This document shows, in pieces, positions 1 through 12,060 of a DNA stretch of 64,000 nt. Numbering within the stretch: the stretch's first letter is position 1; each line of letters begins with the position of its first letter. This stretch comes from Gnetum montanum (Eukaryota > Streptophyta > Gnetopsida > Gnetales > Gnetaceae): the NCBI GenBank assembly GCA_015680685.1, contig MNCI01002045.1, forward strand, positions 458,365 to 522,364, written 5' to 3'. The notes beneath the pieces were generated by a model. It was not told the origin of the DNA. It made no database searches and saw nothing but the letters and a program-made list of their open reading frames with translations. The position numbers and the translations under genes are program-made.

Positions 1-699
1 AAATTTTTCAAAAATCACCATAACCTTATAAAGCCTATTCCATGAAATGGCCAAAATGTGCCAACAGTCAACATGCTAGATGTCCTACTATTATGCACCA
101 TTGTGGTTGCCTTGGGTTGGAGTCCACCGTGGACAGCCTGAACAAAATTTTCAGTGTTGTAGTCGATTCAATAGAGTTAGAGATTCATCTTTACAGAATT
201 CTTGTCATCAACATAGGATTGAAGGTCATGGAGAGTTACATGTACTAGAAAGCTCTTCATGTATCTCTTATGTCAATGATGATGCCTTACCTTACATTCA
301 CACCCATAATGCTTGTGTTTACCAGCTATGTGCTGATGCATGAGTCACCTAGCTTTGGAGGTTTTCTCGACATCCTTATCATTACCATGGGTAGCTATTT
401 TCTCATTGTCATGAACACATTGTGAGCACATACAATAGTGTAAGGATAGTTGCTGATACATCACCACCTAGAAAATCATTATGGTCAGGGCCTAGCAGTG
501 TGTTTGTGTTGTGTGATGCTATCAGCCCACTCTTATCTTTGTCATTGAATGTTCAAAGTAGATAGACTTCTACACCCATATAACATTTGTATCATACCAG
601 ATAGCATCATGAAAAGCATACACATACAACGATACTTGGCTTAAGCATAAACTATTTCTTTTGCTAACCAATCATCTTTTTACATGGTTCTATTTTAAG
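1..699. other. AT-rich sequence, no gene recognised
   Basis: Only short open stretches with no family resemblance are seen on either strand. The segment lies outside the LTR-like part of element F and may be ordinary intergenic DNA or more decayed repeat. Confidence 0.5.
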
Positions 700-889
700 A
701 AAACTCAATCACTTTAAAAAATGGAGAAGAAAAATTTATGAGATATTTATTTAACAGTGGGACACTTGCCAACTATGGCTTAAATTTCTCATGGAAGTTA
801 TAACTTCTTAGGGTGGTTATGAATTAATATCCCTAGATATTTGTAACACCCTTAACTTCTCATGATTATTGTAACTACCCTAAGGTCAC

Positions 890-897
890 TATAAAAG
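890..897 (+). promoter_or_regulatory. TATA box of element F LTR (TATAAAAG)
   Basis: TATAAAAG followed by GGCC lies just downstream of the inverted repeat. The gag remnant is on the same strand about 1 kb away once element A is removed. Confidence 0.45.
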
Positions 898-1176
898 GGC
901 CTTCAAAGGTAGATTAAAAAAGGGGGAATTTTTTAGGAAGCAACTTTGAAGAATATTGAAGATTTCTTATGAAGTATGACTTGCTAAAGGCATCAATTCA
1001 ACTACTTTGTTTTAATTATATGAGTTTATTTCTTCCCATTTTGCTTTAGTTACTTAGCTAATGGTTTAGATAGTATCGTGCTTGGCATTTAATTTTAGGA
1101 TTTTTCTAGGTTGACTTTATAATGCTATTTTTACATAGTATTAGACTTCTATTAAGGTTTGCCAAATAAGAGCTTA

Positions 1177-1181
1177 TGTTG
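1177..1181. repeat. Left target-site duplication of element A (TGTTG)
   Basis: TGTTG immediately precedes the LTR; its partner after the other LTR is TGTTT at 18014-18018 (4 of 5 match). This sets the outer edges of element A and shows that its two LTRs belong to one insertion. Confidence 0.7.
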
Positions 1182-2068
1182 TGATGAGCGGCAAGGTACC
1201 CCTATTCCCAACCATACAAATCACAAGCGTTCACGTGCAATTTGGTTGAGTTTTGTAGACTATAGTTACTAAGTACACTAGAGCTAAATAGTGTGTGCGT
1301 GTTGTCCATTCGTTGTCTTCCTAGTACCACTTGTGGAATGCAATTGTATGGTTAAGTGTGATTGAGGCATATGATTTTTATTATTTTGTGTTTTTATGGA
1401 ATTACTCACCTAGAACCAGAATAAAAATAAGTGTGATCAAAAGTAAAAGTGATTAATTGCTAACTAAACTATAGTCTCATCTAGGCTAACATAAGTAACC
1501 ATTTCCACTTCTTGGACACATTTTGAACTTTGTGCAAACACTGCTGGGCTATCAAATGCTAGTCATTTCTAAGCTACCAAGTGTCACACATATGCTCGAA
1601 GGGGTCATGCTTATGTATCTTAACAAGTTTCTTAATTAATCAAAATTAATTACTGCATAAATAACATTAATGTAAATTACATGAAAGAAAAATATGTAAA
1701 TGCATGATAAAGAAAATCTCAAAATGCTGCAAGGAATGGATCAAAGAGCTTGTCTTTATTGCCAACACAATGGTGTTCTCAGGTACATCAATGCTTGAAT
1801 AAAGATCCATTCACACTTAGACCTCCTGTTGTGGGCACTTGGAAAATATTCTAACTTTCAAATGGACAAACAACAAGAGCTTCACTACTGACTGCTAAAA
1901 ACTTACTTCCAATTATGCACCTGGGCACTGTATTTATAGACCTAGGAGTAACCCTACAATATTGAATATACGATATCGCATCTTGGGCAGCGATATCGTG
2001 TACTCGATATCATGTACCTGATATCACAGCCACCCTGATATTGGAGTGATAAAAAACACGATTTATCA
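1182..2068 (-). repeat. Element A 3' LTR
   Basis: On the plus strand it starts TGATGAGCGGCAAGG and ends GATTTATCA. It is about the same length as, and by eye about 90% similar to, the LTR at 17128-18013. On the element's own strand U3 carries several GATATC palindromes (about 1965-2030), then a TATAAATA box near 1930-1937. Related LTRs occur at 8472-9250, 14736-15459 and 21905-22817. Confidence 0.85.
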
Positions 2069-4050
2069 TACACCCACGACTGAATGAAAACTTTTCCTCA
2101 AGTACAAAAGAAGAGGAACAAGTTCTTTACAAAATATAATAGGGGATGTGGACTTATTTAACTGACATGCAGAGTGACACAGAGAAAACACACAAATACA
2201 AAAGTGCCTAAACATATAATATTATAATGGTGTACAAAATTGGGTGTTCATGATAATAGGAAGGAACACCAATGGATCTCTTCTACCCCTCTTAGCAATA
2301 GAAGAATGAGGGAGAGGTAGAAGAGATCCAGCTATCAGGAACGATCTCTCGAAAGTGATATGGTTGCATCCTCCTTGATGATGACAGTCCTGCTTCCAGT
2401 CCATGCTTCCCACTACAATCACAAAAAAACCAAGGATTAGTATTTATAGTTCAACAGATGATGGTTGAATACCTTGTCTCGTTGGTGATTTTATTTAGCC
2501 AAGTTGTGATTGTGATAGATTGGTTGCTTGATGTTGTTAGTGGAAAGATTGATGAATGGGTTAAATAAGAGAAGTGATCCATATAATTCAGAAAAAGCTT
2601 AACACAAGGATTACTAGAAAGAGGGTATTCACAATAATAAAAAGGGATTCTTTACAAACAATTGTGAATGTGCGTACAATTGGATGACATGGATGGGGTA
2701 AATAAAAAGAATTTGATTATAACAATGTCTAAGAATAAAGAACTTAACTTAACCAAACTAAAAGATATGTAAGTGGATCCTCCCCAAAGTAGGCACAAGC
2801 CTTTTATGCCTTTGCATAACTTCAAACCAAGGAGTCTATGGGCACCATGGATGATTAATGGTTATAGAAAGTTAAGTACAAAAATCCAAAAGTAACTGAC
2901 TAAGAAATCTGACACATCAAACCAGAACATTGAATCAAAACATGAAACCAACAGTGAAGTGAGGTATGAAAATCATAGATGGATGACAGAGAGAGTGGAA
3001 TGGAGTTCCTAATTATGGTCACATACAGTCCCTTGTGGAGTTTGTGATTAATTGACATGGTAAGATCCTTCCTCAGTCCAAATCAAAACCAACCACTTTT
3101 AGTAACTTCGCATTGATATTCTAAGGAAAGTCCATCCCCTAAGATACAAGAATGCTCCAACAAAACAACCACCATTCCAAATTGGAGTGAAGGTAGGAAG
3201 TGAGAAAGGGTCTTAGTTAGAGGAGACAAGACAAGTCTCATAATCAGTTCTTGTAGTCCTTTTATTTGGTCTAAGGGGTGTGCTTTGAATTCCCATGTTT
3301 GTTTTTTGGATGAGAACCATACCATGTAAAGACCCATGTGTTTTTCACATTTATTTTGTCCAAGGGATGTGCTTTGAATCCTCATCTTCCTCTCTCTTTT
3401 TCTTTGTGTGATGAGAACCACACCATGTAAGGACTTATTGGACTTCCTATTGTGAAATGATTTAGAATGGTGAGAAGCTTTCGAGAATACTTCTGCACAC
3501 AGGAAAACAGAAAAGCACAAAGAATAGCACATCTCCTTGAAGCCACACCCTGTCCAAACCTTTGATTCCTTCCTGATTTTGGAAACTACACAAGTCACCA
3601 ATTTATTAAAGTTGTATTAATAAAGAAGAGATTGCATGATTCCAAAACAAGAAAAATCATAGAGTATGTGGATGGGTGGATGATGTGGACTCATTGCCTA
3701 TTACATGAAAAGAAACCATGTCCCAATCATTAGTACTGACATTCAAAGTCAGAAACCAGACATCAACAATCAAATTACAAATAAAGCATACCACCATCGA
3801 GTAGTGCATTACCATTGTACTTGCCACCTTATTAGTAGAAAAAGTAGATACACATCAATCACAAGCAACATAACCATAAAAGAAAGTAAAAATGTAGAAA
3901 ATAAATATTAAATATATTAACATTGGTGTAAAAAAAAACTAAGAAAAGACCAACAACCTTAAAAATACAAATATGTAAAATAAAGAAGATGAAAACAAAA
4001 AGTTGTAAAACCAAAAATGTGTAAAACAAAAAGGTCAAAAACTGAGGAGC
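2069..4050 (-). other. Element A post-integrase region and polypurine tract
   Basis: About 2 kb lie between the integrase remnant and the 3' LTR. The end next to the LTR reads, on the element strand, GTCGTGGGTGTA at 2069-2080, a degraded polypurine tract equivalent to the cleaner one in element B. The region is alignable by eye with 9251-11100 of B but carries no known domain. The longest open stretch, 172 codons at 3083-3601 on the minus strand, shows no recognisable family. Athila relatives often carry an envelope-like reading frame here; I see no support for one. Confidence 0.6.
3260..3440. repeat. Tandem duplication, about 90-bp unit, in the element A tail
   Basis: Two adjacent copies share the blocks GGATGTGCTTTGAAT (GGGTGTGCTTTGAAT in the first) and GATGAGAACCA(T/C)ACCATGTAA. 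The matching place in element B (about 10500-10575) has one copy, so the duplication arose on the A side after the families split, or B lost a copy. Confidence 0.7.
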
Positions 4051-4299
4051 CACTAAAGGTGTTAGTATGGGTGGCCATCTCTCCCACGATTAAGTTGGAA
4101 GGGAGAGATCCGAAAGATTGAGCGTGGTTGTCCATTTGATGAAGTGTTTGTTGTGTTGTTTGGCTTGAGCTCATGGAAAGGTTTTAGTTGTTGAATGTTG
4201 ACTAGTTGTTTTTTGTCTGGGCTGTTAGGTTTGTAGATGATCATGGCCCTAGATGGAAAAGTCTTCTCAATAATGTAACGTCCTTCCCACAATGTTTGG

Positions 4300-5311
4300 A
4301 ATTTGGTTCATTGGGATACATGTGTAGGTTTCTAATAAAGAACCTTGTCTCCTAGTTGAAACTTTACTTTTCTTATTCTAAGGTCATGACATTTCTTATT
4401 TAATGCCTTATGCATATTGTTGGATGATAGGGCCATTAACCTATTTTGTCTAGCAAGTTGAGACTCATTAATCATTCTTTCTATGCTAGACTTAGATCTA
4501 GGTCAAGGTCATAGGCTATGGAGAGTGTACGAAGCTCGAATTGGATGGGCAATGTTGGTAGTTTTCCATACACAAGCTCATAGGGAGAATAACCTATGGG
4601 AAGCTTCCATGTGGAGCGATAAGCCCAAAGGACATCATTTAATTTAGTGCTCCAATCCCTTCGAGATTTATGAATGGTTTGCATTAAGATTTTTGTAATC
4701 TCCTAATTAGTAACTTCAGCTTAACCATTGGCTTGGGAGTGATATGGTGTAGTGAATTTATGTTCAACCCCCAAGCATTGCATTAGCTTCCAGAAAGTGC
4801 CAATTGTAAAATGAGTTCAATTATCAGAAATTAATGCATGAGGTATACCAAACCTATTTACAACATTTTGTTGTACAAACTGAGTAGTAATAGTGGATGT
4901 ATAGTCAATGATGGCTACTGCTTCTACCCACTTGGTACAATAGTCAACTACGACTATTATATATGCCTTTCCATTGGATAAAGGTGCAACAAGACCCATA
5001 AAGTCAATGCCCCAAATGTCGAATGATTCGAGAGGTTGTATCCATTGTTGTGGCCCCTTCATTCGAGTTGTCATTCCACCATCCCTTTGGCAACGATCAT
5101 AAGCATGGATGAATTGATGTGCATCCTTGAAGATTGTTGGCCAATAATACCCTGCCATGAGGATTTTTATGGCTATGCATCTCCCAACGTAATGGCCCCC
5201 AGAAGGACCTTTGTGAGCATCCTGAAGAATGCGTAGTTGATCCGTATCACAGACACACCAACGTACTAGGTCATTGGGACAAACCTTATAAAGATTTTCA
5301 TTAATCTCCAT
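4300..5311 (-). pseudogene. Element A integrase remnant
   Basis: The N-terminal part (4817-5311) shows an H-H-C-C zinc-finger region: GPSGGHYVG, then GYYWPTIFKDAHQF and RCQR. The first Cys of the final CxxC pair reads Tyr. The catalytic core follows, with the first Asp in GIDFMG and the second in ISDN. A stop follows shortly after, and a separate open piece (4481-4684) carries the C-terminal signature WAYRSTWKLPIGYSPYELVYG. Integrase joins the cDNA to the chromosome. The frame is broken and cannot be functional. The family call is firm; the Athila-type assignment rests on the zinc-finger and LVYGK region. Confidence 0.8.
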
Positions 5312-6690
5312 GAAATATTTGACCTAGTGAAGAAACTGTTGTTTCTTTCTAGTGTCCAGCCCTTATAGTAGTTCTTGCTTAAGCAAATACGTGAGGATGG
5401 TGTCGTACCATTTTACTTCATTGGGCATTTGTGCATTGATAGCACCTACAAGGAGAGATTTGTTAAGGAAATGATCAAATAAAGGGATCTCTTTCTCCTT
5501 GTCATTCCATCTTAGTCACGATAAGTGATCCACAATCACATTCCCCATACCTTTATGATCTACCATCATGAGATCGAATTCCTATAAAATCATGAGCCAC
5601 TATATGACATAGGGGCTCACCGTTGGCTTGTTCATTAGAAATCTAATGGTGCTATGATTTGTGTGCACAAACACTTTGTAGCCAAGCACATAGTGCCTGA
5701 ACTTCTCTAAAGCGAAACCAGTGCCATCAACTCCTTTTCTATTGTGGTGTAGTTTAGTTGTGCACTTGCGATGCTCTAGCTTAAGTAGTGAATGTAATAT
5801 GGACGTTTTTTATCATCCATTTACGTAAGCACTACCCCCAAAGCATAATTTGATGCATCAGTTATAACATGAAATGGTTTGGATCAATCTGGTGCTTGAA
5901 GAATGGTAGTTTCAACAAAATTTTTATTCAATTGTTGAAATGTTGATTCGCATGCAGAGGTCCAGATGAACAATGCATTCTTCTTCGTCAATTCTACCAA
6001 TGACTTGATGATTTTGGAAAAATTCTTGATGAATCGCTGGTAGTAGCTAGTATGACTAAGGAATGAATGAACTTCTTTGATTATTTCAGGTTGATGGGTT
6101 ATTCTTTGGATGACCCTTATTTTTTAAGGGTCTACCTCGATTCTTTCTTTTGAGATGTGATGCCTAAAGACTGTGCCTTCCTGGACCATAAGATGACTCT
6201 TTTGCCAATTAGGCTAGAGGTTTGTTTTGATACATCTTTTCAACACCTGCTTAAGATGGTCCAGAGCTTGCTTGAATGTCACTCCGTAGGTAGAAAAATC
6301 ATCCATAAAGACTTCTACCTTACTACCAATCTGTTGTTGAAAAATGCTGAGAACAAATCATTGAAATGTGGTTGGGGCATTGCATAGACCAAATGGCATT
6401 TGTCAGTAGGCAAAAGTCCCCCAAGGACTTGTGAAAGTTATCTTTACCTGGTCCTTTGGTGCAATCCAAATTTGGTTATAGCCACTATAACTGTCCAAAA
6501 AGTTGTAATAGCTGTGTCCTAAAATGGTGTCCAGCACTTGGTCAACAAAAGGCAATGAAAAATGATCCTTATAAGTTACCATATTGAGCAGCTAAAAATT
6601 AATGCACACTTGCCATTTGCCTTCTTTCTTTGGCATGATAAATTGACCTCCCATTTTTTCAAAAATACATACTCCATTCTAGCCAGTAAC
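5312..6690 (-). pseudogene. Element A reverse transcriptase and RNase H remnant
   Basis: Conceptual translation of the minus strand shows the RT palm blocks in order: DHFSLPFVDQVLD, GHSYYNFLDSYSGYNQI, MPFGLCNAPTTFQ and VFMDDFSTYG, the last being the catalytic YxDD box with both Asp kept. Further on, RNase H and connection blocks appear: LEKFRHYVLGYKVFVHTNH, where the expected TDH reads TNH, and EFDLMMVDHKGMGNVIVDHLS just before integrase. Several in-frame stops, most explained by C-to-T decay of Gln or Trp codons, break the frame. The product would copy element RNA into DNA. The set of blocks matches Athila-type pol closely; identity as RT is very secure. Confidence 0.85.
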
Positions 6691-7592
6691 ATCTTCAATT
6701 CAAGGGGCTCTTGTTTAAAATTCTTAGGAATTTTCAGCTCACCCTAATTGACATCATCATTTGCTCCTTTGGAGAGCTGGTGGTGAACTTTCTTAAGTTC
6801 ATCTATACTTGCAACATACTCGTACATTAGGCCCTCAGTCGGTTCCATGCATAATGTACTACTGCTAGTATTAGCTATCAACCACTGGGTGCCCTCTTGT
6901 TTTGTGGCTACTACGTATAGACATCTTTGGATATCAGCTTCTGGTGCACACTGCTTGCATGAAGAGATAGATGTTTTCTTTACTAACCATAACTTCTGCA
7001 CACAATGGCACCCTAAATTGTTGTACGCAATACATGGAACTCTCTTCTTCTTGATCTTTCCAAATTCATTTTCTTTTGATATCTCCAAGGAAAGATCTCT
7101 AATGCCTATTTTAGCATCCACAGTACTTAGCCATGCCCTTCTAATAATAATTGGAAAGCCCCCCTTGCAATTCTCCACTTTGATTACTAGGAAATTGGCG
7201 AGATATGACCACCCACAAACGGTGGTGATAATGTCTTCAACCAGTCCTAATGGAACAATGATGGACTAGTCCACCAGTTTTAGCTAGATGTTGCCCTTCG
7301 TCAAAGGAGGAACATTCCACATTGTATACATCTCATGTGAGATTAGATTAACACCGGAACTAAAGTCAAGAAGAGCTTTGCAAGGCTCATTCCCAGCAAT
7401 TATCAAGTAAACTAGGGGACTTCTGGGATTAGCTAATTTTTTGGGTAGGCTACCAGCTTGAATCCAATCAGATACAACATGTGTCAGCATTACAGTATGG
7501 ATTTGAGAGGGATTTTGGTTTGAAGGAGGCTTAGATAGAGAAGAAATAAAGGAAGGTGGAGGAGCAGGGTTACCAACCATTGATGTATCCAA
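6691..7592 (-). pseudogene. Element A protease and linker to RT, remnant
   Basis: The 7284-7592 piece carries an aspartic-protease-like context, ANPRSPLVYL followed by KALLDFSSGVNLIS. In element B the same place reads LLDSGFGVNFIS, so the Asp-Ser-Gly active site is disturbed here. The 6744-7178 open stretch continues the polyprotein linker toward RT and is similar to 11300-11800 in B. Retroviral-type proteases cut the Gag-Pol polyprotein. Stops and the altered active site make it inactive. Confidence 0.7.
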
Positions 7593-8471
7593 GGGCTTTG
7601 GTGGACTGCGAGGTTAGAAGATATGTCTTTTCTTTGTTTGTGGTTCTGATCTACTAGATGGATTAACTGATTGTAGGTTAATTACCCTCATAGTGTTCCT
7701 TTGCTGTGGTTGTGTAGGTAATTCACCCTACATGGACAGAGTAGGCGGTAGTTGTGCAAGAGGTGAAGGAGTAGGTGCAGGAATAGGAGGTGCATGAGGG
7801 TAGGAGATGGTATCCCTCATTGGATAGGATGATTGGTATGTTTTAGGAGGGTAGTGGTGAGATTGGTAAGCAAAAATATGACTAGAGGAGTCCCTTAGAG
7901 GTGAAGGTTGCTGAACATAGTAACCATAGGGATCTGGTTGCCGGTAAGAGTATTGCTACCTTGGAGGTGGAAATTCCCACAATTGTGGTTGCTGCCATCG
8001 TTGATACACTTCGTAAGGTCATGGAGGAGTTCCACTTGGGTAGTACTACTATGGTTGGTGGAACTATCGAGGATTACCTTCTGGATAAGGCAATCTTTTG
8101 GGCATTTGCCTTTGTGTAAGTCGTGGATGTAAGGAATACATCCCAGATTCCTGCAAATGTGATACGACTAGACAACATCCTTTCGAATGTTCATGCTAGC
8201 AAACATCACATCCACTATCATCATCTAAATTGCTATCCACAACCATCTCTATTGCAACTATCTTACCTTTACCCTTAGATTTGGCATGTTCAACTTCCTT
8301 ACATGTTCAACGCTATCACTCATCACCTTGCTCCTTGGACTCTTAAGCAATTTTGGAAATAGCTTGAAACCTATCATCCATAGAGTCCCATAATTGATCA
8401 ACCTTAGCCATGATTTCTGATTACAATTTCTAGAATGGCAAGGTTTTTAGATTAACCACCTCATCTCTTGT
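7593..8471 (-). pseudogene. Element A gag, 3' part (split by element B)
   Basis: This is the downstream half of gag on the minus strand, aligning by eye with 12067-12990 of B: a zinc-knuckle-like Cys/His area near 8110-8180 and a Pro/Gln-rich stretch before the protease. The break at 8471 continues at 15460: joining the two restores the order seen in B's uninterrupted gag. Gag forms the particle that packages element RNA. Stops are frequent. Confidence 0.65.
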
Positions 8472-9250
8472 TGATGAGTGGCGAGGTACCCCTACACTCA
8501 ACCATACGAATACGAGCGTCTCATGCACGATCTGGTCAAACTCCAAGGACTAAGTGCTTACATGCCCTAATGGAACACTTAAGGTTAATTAATCACTATC
8601 TTCCCAAACTTACTTGTATTGTCACAGTTGTATGGTTAAGTAAGCTTGAGGTATATGATTTTTATATCTTTTATCTATAGGGAAAGGTGAAGACAACTAA
8701 ATGACTAACTTTCATTAACTATTGAATAACTAGGTTCTAATTATCCTACCATTAGTATCTGTTCCCACTTGTCGTACACACCCTGAACTAGTGCAACGCT
8801 ACTAGGATTACCAAATGCTACTCGTTACTGGGTTACCAAGCGTTACACACGTGCTCGAAGTGGTCGTACTGAATGCACTTAACTAGGAGAGTTAAGGATT
8901 AAGAGAGATTAATTATCTAGGAAGCATTTAAATATTTAAAAATAATTAAATCCTATTTAGCGTAGTCCATATGCTACAAGGTTTATTAGAAAGTTCGTCT
9001 TTATTACTATACACAAATGTGTGCTCAAGTACAATTTTCTCGAATAAAGATTAGTTCACTTTGAGACTCCTACTACGGGCACATGGAAATTATTCTAACT
9101 CTGGAATGGTAAAACTACTATAGTTTGGCTAAGGGACTAAATCTAGATGCCTAAAATAGGGAAAGCTGACTCTTATTTATAGATGTTTCGGAGGGCTACG
9201 ATATTGCATACGTGATGTCACAGGGGTGGACACGATATCGCAGCTCATCA
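8472..9250 (-). repeat. Element B 3' LTR (779 bp)
   Basis: The plus strand starts TGATGAGTGGCGAGG and ends CAGCTCATCA. On the element strand U3 begins with a GATATC palindrome followed by further GATAT-like motifs, then a TATAAATA box near 9174-9181. It matches 14736-15459 closely except for a U3 stretch (about 9182-9235) missing from the other copy. Confidence 0.85.
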
Positions 9251-9275
9251 TACCCCCATGACTGAATGAAAACTC
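9251..9275 (-). other. Element B polypurine tract and start of the non-coding tail
   Basis: On the element strand, GTCATGGGGGTA lies directly before the LTR TGATGAG, a typical plus-strand primer. Further upstream is the CTCGAGGACGAGTTTT block that precedes the tract in many plant Ty3/gypsy elements. Element A has the same layout with more decay. Confidence 0.7.
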
Positions 9276-11100
9276 GTCCTCGAGTTCCTTACAAAATATT
9301 GGAAAGGTATGGGATTATTGACTTGAATGATACTAATGGTGAATGGGGTGACATGTGAATGGATCATCATTATAATACATGATAAAATTAATGTTCATGA
9401 CAACAAGAGTGAACACTAACACATTTGACATCCAGTCTTATTTGGTAGCTAAGAGAGAAGAGAGAAGAGAGAGAGAGAAGAATAAGTCTGTTGCTGCCGA
9501 CGCCAAGATTACGCTTTTTGTTGTCCATCCATAAGTGCTTCATCAATATTATCCCTTGCATAACTACTCCAACACCAGTCCATTCCAAGTATTCCCGCTA
9601 GATCCAATCCATTATTGTATGATTGTCATCTGCACACACAACACAATCGTATATTAGCAAGGGTAAATGAATTACAATGTAGTTGATACCTTGCCTCAGT
9701 GTAAGGTCCATTGGCTGAGTTGTGATATGGCTAATGTAGATTTTGGGGATATAACACTGGTGACTACCCAAGGTGTAGGGGTTTAGAGAAAATTGAAAAA
9801 ATTGGACCAAGACCTCCATGAATGAGAGCGAACCTCCAATAGCGAGAGAATGGAAAAAGATAAGGACTAAGAAAGATGGAGAAAAAGAAACAATGGTAAC
9901 ACTGATAAAATGGATGTCAAGGATGGAAATGAATAAAATAAATGTTGATTGCAAAAATGTTTAAAGGAAAGAAATTAACTAATGCACCCAATAGGAATGC
10001 CAGTGGGTCCTCCCCAAAGTAGGCTCATGCCCTTAATGCCTTAACAATCCCACATTCAAAGAGTCCATAGGCTCTAGAAATGTCATTGGGAAGCAAGAGG
10101 TAAAGTCTTAACCACAAGAATTTACCAAAAATAAAATAATGCATCAACCAAAATATGGACTATTGATACAACCAACAATGAGGTACAAAATGGGGAAAGA
10201 AGGATGGAAGAAGAGAATGGAATGGAGTCTCAAGAACAAGGTGGTGTACAGCCCCTTGTGTGTTAATGGTTAATGTGACTTAGTAGATCTCATACCAAAT
10301 CCAGCCTCAAACCAACCACAACTAGTGACTTCGCATTAATACATTTGGTCAATCCATCCACTTGGAGTAACGAGAATGCTTCCACCAAAAATTCACCACC
10401 ATTTCGATGAAACGAAAAAGGAGAAAGTAGGAAGCGAGAAGGGACCTTAGTTAGAGGGAACATGTTTATTTAGTTCCATAACCAGTGCTTGTAGCCCAGA
10501 TGATTATTTCATCCAAGGGATGTGCTTTGAATTCCCACCATTTTTTTTGCGTGAGAAGCATACCATGCAAAAGACTTATTATTTTTATTAGCTCAGCTTC
10601 TCGATACTGGAGTTGTGTCGGAATGTTAAGGAAAACTCAAGAAGAAAACATCCAAGCACCCAAGAGAATGGCTAGCACAAATGCATCAAGTTACCTTGAA
10701 GTCACACCCTTTTCAGTCCCTGAGTCCTTCCTTAGTTTGATAAATGCCCAGTCACCGATTCATTGATAGTTCTTATTATTTAAGTAAAGGGGACTATACA
10801 GTTCCAAGCCAAGAGAGACCATAGAAATTCATGGATGCATGGATGACATGGACTCATTGCCTATTATATCAAAATATCCATACCTTAGTATCAACATCAT
10901 AACTCAAAGGTACAAACCAAACATTAGCAATAAATGAAATACAGTTCATACCTTCTTCAGGAGCACTTATTAGGTGAAAAACTTAAGAAAATAAATAAAC
11001 ACACAAGTAAACGAAAAAATATGAACGATGTTGTAAAAAAAAATAAGAAAAGTTAAAGAAATTTGCAAAACAAAAATATGTAAAACAAAAACTTAAAAAG
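9276..11100 (-). other. Element B non-coding tail
   Basis: This is the counterpart of element A 2083-4050, with shared blocks such as TCCTCCCCAAAGTAGGC and GGATGTGCTTTGAATTCCCA. I see no domain on either strand. A GA-rich microsatellite lies at about 9450-9483. Confidence 0.6.
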
Positions 11101-12060
11101 GAACTGAGGGCCTTGATTGATCAGCATAGGTGGCCATCTCCCCCATGACTGAATTGAAGGGAGGAGATCCAAAATAATGAGCAAGGTCGTCCTCTCTCAG
11201 AGGTATTATGTGCATTGACCATTCTAGATTTATGATAAGGTTTGGTTTGTTGCACATCGACTAATATTCCCCTATCAGAGCATTTACTTGAATCTTTTAG
11301 GAGTTTCCAACGTTTCCCAATTGATGTTTTCAGGTTAAGGGTTGGAAGTTGACGACACTCTTGCTCCAGTGCATCTATGCCTTCTATGTGGACGCAAGTT
11401 GGTCCCCCAGTTAGTTCCATGCATGTTGGTGAGTTACTCTCTTGATTAGCTATTAACCACTGGGTGTCTTCTTGTTGTGTGGTTGCTACATACAGGCATT
11501 TTTGTATGTTAATTTCTTGGGCACACTAGCTGCATGTAGGCAATGCTAAACATTCTTGTATGTAAACACCCCCTGTATCACTGTATGTGATGCATGGAAC
11601 TGTCTTCTTCTCGATCTTTCCAAAAGTGTTTTCCTTAGATATTTCTAGGAAAAGATCACAGATTCCTAGTCATGCATTTATGGTACTAATGTCCTCTCCC
11701 CATTATTATTGGAAAGTACCCTTTGTCATTGTTTACTTGTATCACTAGGAAATTAGCTGGGTATGACCAACCACACACAGTGGTAACGATGTCCTCCACT
11801 AGTCCCAAGGGAATAGTGATGGACTAGTCAGCTAACTCTAAGTGAATATTTCTCTTCTTTAGTGGATGCAAGTTCCAGGCTTTATACATCTCTTGTGATA
11901 TAAAGTTGACTCCAAAGCCTGAGTCTAGAAGAGCTTTACATGGTTCATTCCTAGTGACTTGGAGATAGATTAAAGGACTTCTAGGGTTAGAGAATTTCCT
12001 GGGAAGGTGGCCCTCCTTAATCCAATTAGTTATGGCATGTGTTAACATAACCGTGTATGT
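11101..12060 (-). pseudogene. Element B protease with truncated pol tail
   Basis: The protease piece (11824-12048) shows KALLDSGFGVNFISQEM, with the Asp-Ser-Gly active-site triad kept, preceded by NPRSPLIYL. Downstream the linker follows element A for several hundred bases, then passes at about 11240-11290 into sequence equivalent to the extreme 3' end of A's integrase region. The protease would process the polyprotein. A few stops interrupt the frame. The missing pol is a deletion relative to A, not a sequencing gap, because flanking homology is continuous on both sides. Confidence 0.75.

Larger units (their letters stand above)
700..1181 (+). mobile_element. Element F: LTR-like promoter region (left part, interrupted)
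   Basis: This tract has the look of an LTR U3/R region of a plus-strand element whose gag remnant lies at 18750-19440. It holds a clear TATA box at 890-897 and, upstream, an imperfect inverted repeat (CTTAGGGTGGTTA near 807 against TAACTACCCTAAG near 871). It is cut at 1181 by insertion of element A. Joining the sequence before 1182 to that after 18013 gives a smooth AT-rich continuation. The 5' edge is not resolved, and no primer-binding site was found downstream, so calling it an LTR is an inference from the TATA box, the following gag and the spacing. Confidence 0.4.

Noticed and set aside
3083-3601. 172-codon open stretch on the minus strand in the element A tail as an envelope-like gene
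   Set aside because: No signal peptide, membrane span pattern or family likeness; it crosses a tandem duplication, and the matching region in B is not open.
9598-9954. 118-codon open stretch on the minus strand with hydrophobic segments in the element B tail
   Set aside because: Low-complexity Phe/Ile/Ser-rich translation of AT-rich DNA; element A has no counterpart frame.
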